Part shown: positions 1-5,219 of the stretch, piece by piece
Numbering within the stretch: position 1 is the first letter of the stretch
How the letters are laid out: every line of letters begins with the position of its first letter
Source of the DNA: Schlegelella_A sp031360885
GTDB lineage: Bacteria; Pseudomonadota; Gammaproteobacteria; Burkholderiales; Burkholderiaceae_C
Length of the DNA stretch: 5,219 nucleotides
Direction: 5' to 3'
Assembly: GCA_031360885.1 (NCBI GenBank)
Contig: JANMCC010000227.1
Coordinates: 1 to 5,219, forward strand
Made by a program: the position numbers and the translations under genes
The notes under the pieces: generated by a model
The model's database searches: none
Told to the model about the DNA's origin: nothing
Seen by the model: the letters and a program-made list of their open reading frames with translations, nothing else

Positions 1-534
1 CCAGGTGGCGGGCGGCTTCTCGGGGTCGAGGCCCGATTCGCGGAAGTGCGCCTTGTTCCAGTACAGCAGGATGGTCGAGCGCTGGAACGGAATGCCCCAG
101 GTCTTGCCGCCGGCGCGGCTGTTCGCCATGAGCGCGGGGAAGAAGCCCTCCATCCACTTCGGGTCCAGGCGCGCGCTGGCGCTCACGTCGTCGAAGGGCA
201 TGATCGCGTCGGCGTCGATCAGGGTGAACATGTCGGCGGCGAACAGCACCGCCAGGTCGGGCGGCGCGCCGCTCTTGTGGCCGGTGAGCGACCCAGCCAG
301 CGCCTCCTGGTAGGTGCCGGCGTAGATCGGCCGCACCCGGGTCTCGGGGTGCTCGCGCTCGAAGTCCTCGATCAGCCGGCCCAGCAGGGCGGTGACCGGG
401 CCGCCCACCGCCACCGGGAAGTAGAAGCTGATCTCGACGTTGCGCGTCGGCGCGGCCACGAGCGGGCCGGTGGCCGCCAGCCCGGCCATCGCGGTGAGCA
501 TCCTTCGGCGAGATCGCGAGCGGGGTTCTGTCAC
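1..534 (-). CDS. ABC transporter solute-binding protein, family 1 (UgpB-like), N-terminal part
   Basis: Periplasmic receptor that would capture a sugar or glycerol-3-phosphate-type solute and hand it to an ABC importer. The window holds the first 178 codons and the rest lies off the left edge; family members are usually about 430 residues. I chose the GTG at 532-534. It gives a Tat signal (S8-R9-R10-R11-M12-L13, then an Ala/Gly-rich stretch ending V-A-A near residue 28). The in-frame ATG at 499-501 would remove the twin arginines. The mature start has the family pattern: GGPV, then LIEDFEREHP, then an IYAGTYQEAL-like segment, then PPDLAVLFAADM. A later stretch reads GIPFQRSTILLYWNK, typical of these proteins at the ligand cleft. 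No strong Shine-Dalgarno precedes the GTG. The family call is firm; the ligand is not known. It is transcribed away from every other gene here and looks unrelated to them. Confidence 0.88.
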   Translation of the reverse strand, partial: MTEPRSRSRRRMLTAMAGLAATGPLVAAPTRNVEISFYFPVAVGGPVTALLGRLIEDFEREHPETRVRPIYAGTYQEALAGSLTGHKSGAPPDLAVLFAADMFTLIDADAIMPFDDVSASARLDPKWMEGFFPALMANSRAGGKTWGIPFQRSTILLYWNKAHFRESGLDPEKPPATW

Positions 535-650
535 TGCGGCGTGTTCGTGTGCTGGCGACCAGGAGCCGATGCTATCTTCGCCCCACGCACGAATCGCCTG
601 GCGAGCGCCGGCCGAATGTGTCCGGCCCGTGACCGAGGGTTGCTGAGCAG

Positions 651-680
651 TTGCCTTCGCGCTGCCCGCTGGGGAACAAT
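651..680 (+). promoter_or_regulatory. Possible sigma70-type promoter for the secreted-protein gene
   Basis: TTGCCT (651-656) and AACAAT (675-680) lie 18 bases apart, each matching 4 of 6 consensus bases. A transcript starting a few bases downstream would have a short leader and would cut into or carry the hairpin at 680-707. The match is modest and GC-rich bacteria often depart from consensus, so this is only a candidate. Confidence 0.3.
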
Positions 681-707
681 CCTCCTGCCCAAGAACGCTC
701 AGGAGGA
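680..707 (+). promoter_or_regulatory. Hairpin enclosing the Shine-Dalgarno of the gene at 711
   Basis: TCCTCCTG (680-687) is the exact reverse complement of CAGGAGGA (700-707), giving an 8-bp perfect stem with a 12-base loop (688-699). The 3' arm contains the complete AGGAGG ribosome-binding site (701-706), four bases before the ATG at 711. When folded in the mRNA, the stem would hide the whole site. The pairing is seen directly; a regulatory role (RNA thermometer, protein- or ligand-controlled, or simple damping) is inference. If transcription starts inside the 5' arm the hairpin would not form. Confidence 0.5.
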
Positions 708-710
708 CCC

Positions 711-1511
711 ATGCGAACCACTCTTTTCGCGCTTGCCTTTCCCCTCATGCTGGCCGCGGTGCCGGCGCAGGCGCTGGAGCCGTTCAAGATCTACGACCGG
801 TTCACCGACAAGGCCATCGACCCGACCCGCTGGTCCGACAACGAGAGGATCCGCGAGATCAAGGGAGGCGCCATGCGCCTCATGCAGCGCACCTACGGCC
901 TGAGCAACTCCGACGTCGGCAGCACGCCGACGAACTGGCAGGCCAACCTGAATCCCAACCCGCAGAACATCACCGCGATCAAGGCCACGGTCACGGTGTC
1001 TGCCCTCGAAGCGAACGCCTGTCCGAGCAACGCGACGCCCGGTGACGCACGGGCCCGCATCATCGGCGGCTTCTTCAACACCGCCACGCCGACGGCAGGA
1101 TCGCAGCTGAACGACGTGATCGCGCAAGTGCGGATCCTGCGCGCCTCGAACAGCACCGATCCCGCCGGCCTGCTGCGGATCCAGGGCGTTCTTTCGCTCT
1201 GCACGTCGGCCGACTGCAACAACGCGGTGACGATCGGCAACGTGGTCGATCTCGGCACGGTCATGGTCGGCACGCCGGCCACCGTGTCGCTGCAGTGGGA
1301 CAAGCCGGGCAAGACCTTCTACTTCGGCCGCGAGGGGGCCACCACCGGCACCGTCGCCTATGCGGAGAGCGACGCCAGCCCGCCCAGCCTCGCGTTCCGC
1401 CAGGTTTCCACCCGCGTCAACGTGCCGATGTGCCAGTCGGCGCCACGGGTAAGCAGCATGGTGGACGCCCTGTTCGACAACGTCTTCGTAAACCGCTCGG
1501 CCGCACCCTGA
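711..1511 (+). CDS. Secreted protein of unknown function
   Basis: Protein of 266 residues. Residues 1-21 are a Sec signal peptide: MR at the start, a hydrophobic core LFALAFPLMLAAV, and an A-Q-A cleavage motif at 19-21. The ATG at 711 follows a perfect AGGAGG. A longer reading from the TTG at 651 adds 20 residues in front of the signal and is unlikely. The mature start (YDRFTDKAIDPTRW, residues 28-41) recalls the opening beta strand of concanavalin A-like or LamG-type jelly-roll proteins, and the rest has beta-rich alternation. Four cysteines (104, 164, 169, 241) could form two disulfides in the periplasm or outside the cell. I see no catalytic motif. It stands alone: a divergent transporter gene lies upstream and a gene remnant three bases downstream. 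The call as a real secreted protein is strong; the fold is a guess. Confidence 0.85.
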   Translation: MRTTLFALAFPLMLAAVPAQALEPFKIYDRFTDKAIDPTRWSDNERIREIKGGAMRLMQRTYGLSNSDVGSTPTNWQANLNPNPQNITAIKATVTVSALEANACPSNATPGDARARIIGGFFNTATPTAGSQLNDVIAQVRILRASNSTDPAGLLRIQGVLSLCTSADCNNAVTIGNVVDLGTVMVGTPATVSLQWDKPGKTFYFGREGATTGTVAYAESDASPPSLAFRQVSTRVNVPMCQSAPRVSSMVDALFDNVFVNRSAAP

Positions 1512-1513
1512 CC

Positions 1514-1687
1514 CTGAATACCACGGTCGTCATCGCCGACGACCACGTGCTCGTGTGCGAGGGGCTGAAGATGGTCCTCTCGGCCGAGCCCGATCTCGAA
1601 GTCGTGGCCGACATCGGCCTCGGCCTGCGCAACGCCGCCGAGATCACCGCCTATGCGGTGAAGCTCGGGCTGTACGACCCGACCTGA
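1514..1687 (+). pseudogene. Internally deleted NarL/LuxR-type response regulator remnant
   Basis: About 57 codons remain of a protein that normally has about 210. The first part (TVVIADDHVLV-EGLKMVL, then EPDLEVVAD) is the beginning of a receiver domain, including the acidic pair before His. It then passes in frame into LGLRNAAEITAYAVKLGLYDP, which matches the last helix and tail of a LuxR-type HTH. Lost are the phosphoacceptor aspartate, the rest of the receiver, the linker and most of the DNA-binding domain. The join falls at about 1606-1630, where CGGCCT occurs twice in tandem (1615-1626). The usual start Met before NTT is CTG here (1514), and the usual Arg before EGL is Cys (TGC at 1555). 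It lacks a Shine-Dalgarno and an obvious start, so it is very probably dead. It begins three bases after the stop of the upstream gene. Confidence 0.75.
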
Positions 1688-1791
1688 GGCTCGCGCAGCG
1701 CGCTCCGCGCCGGGTGCATCACCGCGCCAGGAAAGACTTTCGAGCCGGCCCGTGTTCGGGTTCCCACGCAAACGTTTTCTTCCGCCACCCT

Positions 1792-1820
1792 TTGACAGCG
1801 CGTTGGCGGTGGAGCAATAT
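1792..1820 (+). promoter_or_regulatory. Candidate sigma70 promoter of the HopA1/kinase unit
   Basis: TTGACA (1792-1797, perfect -35) is followed after 17 bases by CAATAT (1815-1820), which keeps the A at position 2 and the T at position 6 of the -10 element. It sits in a locally AT-richer stretch (about 1767-1822), 41 bases before the ATG at 1861. It is the best promoter match in the window and would drive the whole downstream unit. The -10 matches only 3 of 6. Confidence 0.5.
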
Positions 1821-1860
1821 CAGTTCGTCAGCAGTCGGCACCAGCCCCATGGAGGACGCG

Positions 1861-2424
1861 ATGGCCAAGAGCAGGATCTTTGCGCGCAAGGACTTTCTGA
1901 TCAAGGATCTGGCGGTCAGCGTCAGCACCGGTGGGCGCGGCGGCACCTGGATGCCGGGCCCCGATGACGAGACGCCGCCCTCGCCGATTTCGCCGATCGC
2001 AAGCGTGCTGGTCAATATCGGACTGATCGAGGCGGTGCGTGGTACGGTCATCGAGGCCGTGAAGGCCAAGCAGTTCGACGAGATCTCGCGGGCCTTCGTG
2101 GCCGGCGGCGCGGCGGGCAATCCGACGATTCGCAACGCCATCCACGACATCGGCTCGGCGGTGGTGGCCAGTGCGGCGTACTCCGCGCTGGGCGGGTCGG
2201 CCGGCATGCCCAATCCCGACTGCGGCGGCACGTCGCTGGAGACGATTCCGCCGACGCTGACACCGATCGTGCACGTCGGCATCGCCGTGCACCGCGTGAG
2301 CGAACTGCCTCGCCTGAAGCGGCAGCTCGAGCAGACCATGCCTTTGTCAACAAGGCGGCCGTGGCCCAGGCGCCTCGCGGCGCCGAAGTGGCCGCCGTGC
2401 GCGCCAAGCTCGAAGGAGCGCTGA
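1861..2424 (+). CDS. Unrecognised protein heading the HopA1/kinase unit; candidate RiPP precursor or accessory; probable 3' frameshift
   Basis: I do not recognise this family. The ATG at 1861 follows GGAGG (1851-1855) at good spacing; an in-frame ATG at 1849 lies before that site. As read, it has 187 residues. Visible parts: a charged helix with RKDFLIKDLAVSV (9-21); a Gly/Pro-rich segment with GGRGGTW (24-30) and DDETPPSPISP (35-45); helices of about 47-83; an Ala-rich helix near 107-118; then NPDCGGTSLETIPPTLTP, holding the only Cys (121); then a basic helical tail. There is no signal peptide. From residue 161 the sequence becomes Arg/Pro-rich, unlike the rest, while the adjacent frame continues naturally, so a one-base frameshift near 2340 is likely. 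Being first in a unit with modification-type enzymes, and carrying Ser, Thr and one Cys, it may be the substrate. At about 190 residues it is long for a RiPP precursor, and it could be a partner protein instead. Confidence 0.7.
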   Translation: MAKSRIFARKDFLIKDLAVSVSTGGRGGTWMPGPDDETPPSPISPIASVLVNIGLIEAVRGTVIEAVKAKQFDEISRAFVAGGAAGNPTIRNAIHDIGSAVVASAAYSALGGSAGMPNPDCGGTSLETIPPTLTPIVHVGIAVHRVSELPRLKRQLEQTMPLSTRRPWPRRLAAPKWPPCAPSSKER

Positions 2425-2438
2425 AGGACCTGGGCTGA
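2341..2438 (+). other. Out-of-frame C-terminal coding remnant of the gene at 1861
   Basis: Read in the frame ending at the TGA at 2436-2438, this stretch encodes a helical tail of about 32 residues (AFVNKAAVAQAPRG, then AEVAAVRAKLEGALKDLG) with the Ala/Leu/Lys composition expected of a real protein end. Adding one G after the ATG at 2338-2340 (ATG-GCC instead of ATGCC) joins it smoothly to the upstream QLEQTM and gives a protein of about 192 residues. The single-base loss is inferred. It could be a true mutation or a sequencing error. Confidence 0.6.
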
Positions 2439-2454
2439 AGCCCTGTCGCAACGC

Positions 2455-3213
2455 GTGACGGGGCGCATCGCGCGCCTGTCGCTGTCTGCGCTGCGCATGG
2501 CGGCCTTGGACGCGCCGGACGATCCGGCGGCACTGGCGCAGTGGCTGTACCGTTTCGGCAGTGTCCCGCGTGGGCCGGCGATAGACCGCGACTTCGGCGC
2601 TGACGACGAGCCGATGGGCGTGCTCGGGCTGACCGTCGGCGGTGCGGCCCGGCGAATGCTGGAGACGGCCTACGAGGCAAGCACGTTGCAGGGCTGGTAC
2701 TCGTTCGCGCGCAGCGCGGAGCCGGCGCAATTGGCGGCCGCGTGCAAACTCTACGTGAGCGCGCTGCCGCAGGCGCTACCCGACGCGTTTGTCCGCATCG
2801 TCCAGACTTTTGTCCAGGCCGAGGTGCGATCGTTCAAGGTCGGGCGCGGCGTCGAAGGCTTGCTGAGGCCGGACAAGATCATCGCGTACTTCGACGAGCG
2901 GCCGCAGTTGGACGCCGTGGCCGCGAAGCTGATGAACGGGTTGCACGGCTGCCCGGCGCAGGGCGTGCCGTTCACAGCCGACGAAGGTGGCGACGGACTG
3001 TTGTCCTCGGGCGTTGATCCGCCCCTCGGCGCTACGGCGGCGAGTTGGCGGGCGTGGGTGACCGCCAGGCTGGCGGCGGGCCTGATGGGCCGACGCGGTC
3101 GGCCGCCCGCCGAGGCCGTGGCGGGGACCTTGTCCGACCTGCGATCGGCCGGCGTCGATACCGGCCGCTGGCGACTCGGGGCCGGCACGTTCCCGCAAGA
3201 AGCAGCGACGTGA
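2455..3213 (+). CDS. HopA1-family protein, probable peptide-modifying lyase-type enzyme
   Basis: Protein of 252 residues. The middle and C-terminal parts match what I know of the HopA1 family: a GWYSFAR element (W81), KLYVSALPQALPDAF, RSFKVGR (125-131, K128), LLRPDKIIAYFDE (136-148), GVPFTADEGGDGLLSSGVDPP (170-190), then an ASWRAWV helix (196-202). HopA1 (HopPsyA) was first described as a type III effector. Homologues in bacterial peptide clusters (LxmY of lexapeptide, TvaD of thioviridamide) are linked to dehydration of Ser/Thr. This family is distinct from HopAI1/OspF. The GTG at 2455 is the likely start, 16 bases after the restored stop of the gene before it; the Shine-Dalgarno is weak, suggesting translational coupling. 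ATG 2497 is a shorter alternative. Its last four bases overlap the next gene. No signal peptide, so cytoplasmic. Confidence 0.7.
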   Translation: MTGRIARLSLSALRMAALDAPDDPAALAQWLYRFGSVPRGPAIDRDFGADDEPMGVLGLTVGGAARRMLETAYEASTLQGWYSFARSAEPAQLAAACKLYVSALPQALPDAFVRIVQTFVQAEVRSFKVGRGVEGLLRPDKIIAYFDERPQLDAVAAKLMNGLHGCPAQGVPFTADEGGDGLLSSGVDPPLGATAASWRAWVTARLAAGLMGRRGRPPAEAVAGTLSDLRSAGVDTGRWRLGAGTFPQEAAT

Positions 3214-5219
3214 GCGAGGCTGTCCCCGACATCGCGGAAACGCTCTTCATCCTGCCGCCCGACGTGAAGCTGCTGCCGGTGGCCGAGTTGTCGGCGCGCG
3301 TGCGCGCTCGCATCGGCCCGGGCACGGAGGGCCGGTCGGTCGTCACCCGCCAGGGCTTTCGCGTGACGTCACGGCTGGTGCCGCAGCCGCTGGCCCTGCT
3401 GATCGGCGAGTTCCGAACGCCCAGCCGTCTGACCGATGCCGTCTTGCGCTTTGCGCGTTCGAACGGGCAGGAGCCCCGGGCTGTGCTGGACCTCGCCTTC
3501 GATGCGCTGGCCACGCTGGTGGAAGCGCGCTTGCTGGTCCCGCAGGGCGCGCCCGAGGCCGCTGCACCGGAGCCCAGCCTGGCGTCAGGGCAGGATTTCG
3601 CAGGCTTCGAGATCGAGAGCCTGGTCCGTTCGCTCGAGGATTCCGAGGTCTTTCGCGCCCGCGCGCCGGACGGGCGGACCGCGGCACTGAAGGTCGCGCG
3701 CGACGCCCGCCCCGGCGTTGCGGACATGCTTGCGACCGAAGCCCGCATGCTCGAAGCGCTTCGCTCTGGCGACAGCCCGGAGCTGCGGTCTCACGGCCGC
3801 GAGGGCGGCCGGACCTACGTGGCGATGGAGTGGTGCGACGGCGTGTCCATCGGCGTCGCCGCGCAGCAACTGCGCGCGGCGCGCGATCGGGTTCGCCTTC
3901 ACGATCTGGTGGGCCGGATGCTGGCTGCGTACGGCCGGTTGCACGAACGCGGCGTCCTGCACGGGGACATCCATCCCGGCAACTGCCTGGTGCGCGACGA
4001 CGGACGCGTCGTCATCCTCGATTTCGGCCATGCGCGGTTCATCGGCGAGACCCGGTCGAGCACGGACCTCGCGCGCGCGGGCATTCCTCAGTTCTACGAC
4101 CCGCAGATGGCGCAGGCGATTCTGGCGGGCACCGTGCCGCCGGCGGCGAGCCCGGCCTCCGAGCAGTACGCCATCGCGGTCCTGGCCTACATGCTGCTGG
4201 CCGGCTTGCACCCGATCGACGCCCCGTCGATCCAGGACGAGCTGCTGCGGCGGATCGTGGAACGCTCGCCGCTGCCGTTCGCCGCCCGCGGCGTACCGTC
4301 TTGGCCCGGTGTCGAGAGCGTGTTGACGCGCGCTCTTTCGCGCCAGCCCGCCGACCGTCACCCCACCGTATCGAGCCTGGCCCGGGTGTTCGCGTCGACC
4401 GGCCTGCCGCCGGATCGTCCGCCGCGGCGGCGCGACATCGCCGATCGCGCCTTCGACTCTGCAGTCAAGGCGATGAGGAGCCTGGCGCCGGGCGCGCGCT
4501 GGCGCCGCGATACGGCCTGGCTGGCGCTGCGGTCTGCCCTCGCGCTCGAGGATGTCGAGCTGCTCGCGGCCGCCGACAGGCTCACCGCACGCGTCGATGC
4601 GGGCTGGGCGGGCCGCACGGTGGCTGCGAGGCTCGCCCAAGCGCGATCCGATTCCCGGGCCGAAGCCCGCGCCATCCACGCGTTTCGGGCTGCGGCAGGG
4701 CGGCTGACCGACCGGCCGCAATTCGCCTGGGCGATGCTCGCTTCCGCGCACATCCTCGAAGGATCGGCGTCGCGCACGACCGAGGCGCAGTCGCTCGCCG
4801 AATGGACCGCCGTGGGGCTGCGACGCCTGCTGCCCGCGGCGCGGCGCCGACAGCAGCGCGCCGCGCCGGCCGACCCATTCGCAGCCTACGTCGCGTTATC
4901 GCTGGTGCGGGCGGGCCGGGCGCCGGCGTCTGCCGCGCTTGCGGAGCGGCTGGAGGATCTGGCCGTCGCACGGTCCGGCGATTTGTGGCTCTGGGCGCTG
5001 GCGCATGACGTCTTCGCCGATGAGCGTTACCGAACGCTCGCGTTGTCGGTCGGCCTTCCGCAGCGGCCGTTGACCCGGGGCTTCGCGTTGCTGCGGCTGT
5101 ACCAGCTGACCGGCGATCGGCGCTGGCTGGTCGATGCACGGGATGCGGCCGCCAAGGCGTCCGGGGCGGCGACCTCGGGCGGGGCCGTGGCGCTGTTGCT
5201 GGCCGAACTGCGGATGCCG
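3210..5219 (+). CDS. Kinase-like protein with RRE-like N-terminus and helical, possibly LanC-like C-terminus (3' end off window)
   Basis: GTG start in a GTGA overlap with the HopA1-like gene, so translation is probably coupled. The frame stays open for 670 codons to the edge. Residues about 42-110 (from RQGFRVTSRLVP through LARL-type helices to ARLLVP) look like a PqqD/RRE winged helix, the domain RiPP enzymes use to bind leader peptides. Residues about 135-395 are a protein-kinase fold: K161 in AALKVA, a likely helix-C Glu (E177), YVAMEWCDG at the hinge, HGDIHPGN (251-258, D253 and N258), DFG (271-273), then EQYAIAVLAYMLLAG and PADRHPT in the C-lobe. No normal glycine-rich loop precedes K161. 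Residues from about 410 on are paired helices; FALLRLYQLTGDRRWL near 632-647 resembles toroid repeats of LanC cyclases, whose zinc ligands would lie beyond the window. An ordinary Ser/Thr kinase with helical repeats is the alternative. Confidence 0.78.
   Translation, partial: MSEAVPDIAETLFILPPDVKLLPVAELSARVRARIGPGTEGRSVVTRQGFRVTSRLVPQPLALLIGEFRTPSRLTDAVLRFARSNGQEPRAVLDLAFDALATLVEARLLVPQGAPEAAAPEPSLASGQDFAGFEIESLVRSLEDSEVFRARAPDGRTAALKVARDARPGVADMLATEARMLEALRSGDSPELRSHGREGGRTYVAMEWCDGVSIGVAAQQLRAARDRVRLHDLVGRMLAAYGRLHERGVLHGDIHPGNCLVRDDGRVVILDFGHARFIGETRSSTDLARAGIPQFYDPQMAQAILAGTVPPAASPASEQYAIAVLAYMLLAGLHPIDAPSIQDELLRRIVERSPLPFAARGVPSWPGVESVLTRALSRQPADRHPTVSSLARVFASTGLPPDRPPRRRDIADRAFDSAVKAMRSLAPGARWRRDTAWLALRSALALEDVELLAAADRLTARVDAGWAGRTVAARLAQARSDSRAEARAIHAFRAAAGRLTDRPQFAWAMLASAHILEGSASRTTEAQSLAEWTAVGLRRLLPAARRRQQRAAPADPFAAYVALSLVRAGRAPASAALAERLEDLAVARSGDLWLWALAHDVFADERYRTLALSVGLPQRPLTRGFALLRLYQLTGDRRWLVDARDAAAKASGAATSGGAVALLLAELRMP

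Noticed and set aside
651..711. Upstream TTG start for the secreted-protein gene
   Set aside because: It would put 20 residues before a complete signal peptide and ignore the perfect AGGAGG in front of the ATG at 711.
46..903. Open frame across the transporter gene, the intergenic region and the start of the secreted-protein gene
   Set aside because: It crosses two genes in opposite directions that are both well supported, and it encodes low-complexity Arg/Gly/His-rich sequence.
1295..1513. Upstream extension of the response-regulator frame into the secreted-protein gene
   Set aside because: The extension is an off-frame reading of that gene; recognisable receiver sequence begins only at about 1514.
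1749..1770. Small inverted repeat (CCCG-TGTT-CGGG) considered as a terminator
   Set aside because: Only four pairs and no T-tract directly after it; the later TTTT is too far away.
3585..4751. Long open frame on the minus strand (388 codons) opposite the kinase gene
   Set aside because: Arg/Gly/Ala-rich shadow of the GC-rich kinase frame with no recognisable motif; the plus-strand frame carries HGDIHPGN and DFG.
3830..5008. Long open frame on the plus strand (392 codons) inside the kinase gene
   Set aside because: Arg-rich off-frame reading with no domain pattern; explained by codon bias of the kinase frame.
1..5219. tRNA, rRNA, CRISPR array, insertion-sequence ends or long repeats
   Set aside because: None seen on reading the window; only short repeats such as the tandem CGGCCT at 1615-1626.

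Overview
The window is GC-rich DNA with strong G/C preference at third codon positions. The gene types fit a betaproteobacterium of the Burkholderiales sort: a Tat-exported sugar-type solute-binding protein, a NarL/LuxR-type response regulator remnant and GTG starts. The taxon is an inference; no rRNA, tRNA or other taxonomic marker is present.

Layout. (1) Positions 1-534, minus strand, hold the N-terminal part of an ABC-transporter solute-binding protein (UgpB-like, family 1) with a twin-arginine signal. It runs off the left edge. (2) Positions 535-710 are a divergent intergenic region. It carries a possible promoter and an 8-bp hairpin that buries the Shine-Dalgarno sequence of the next gene. 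(3) Positions 711-1511, plus strand, encode a secreted protein of unknown function with four cysteines. (4) Positions 1514-1687 hold an internally deleted response regulator: the start of the receiver domain is joined in frame to the last part of the LuxR-type HTH. (5) Positions 1688-1860 are intergenic, with a TTGACA-type promoter candidate. (6) Positions 1861 to the right edge, plus strand, are a tight three-gene unit. It contains a protein of about 190 residues with no recognised family and a probable frameshift near its end, then a HopA1-family protein (2455-3213), then a large kinase-like protein (3210 to beyond 5219). The kinase-like protein has a winged-helix/RRE-like N-terminus and a helical, possibly LanC-like C-terminus.

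The last unit is the main point of interest. A HopA1-type protein next to a kinase homologue is the enzyme pair known from class V lanthipeptides (LxmY and LxmK) and from the thioviridamide family (HopA1-like TvaD with a phosphotransferase-like TvaC). There, Ser/Thr side chains are activated and eliminated to dehydroamino acids. Here the kinase-like module appears fused to an RRE-like peptide-binding domain and perhaps a cyclase-like domain, and the first gene is a candidate substrate with an unusual Cys/Thr/Pro segment. I infer a ribosomally made, post-translationally modified peptide (RiPP) system of uncommon architecture. The family assignments rest on motif reading only. The substrate assignment is a hypothesis.
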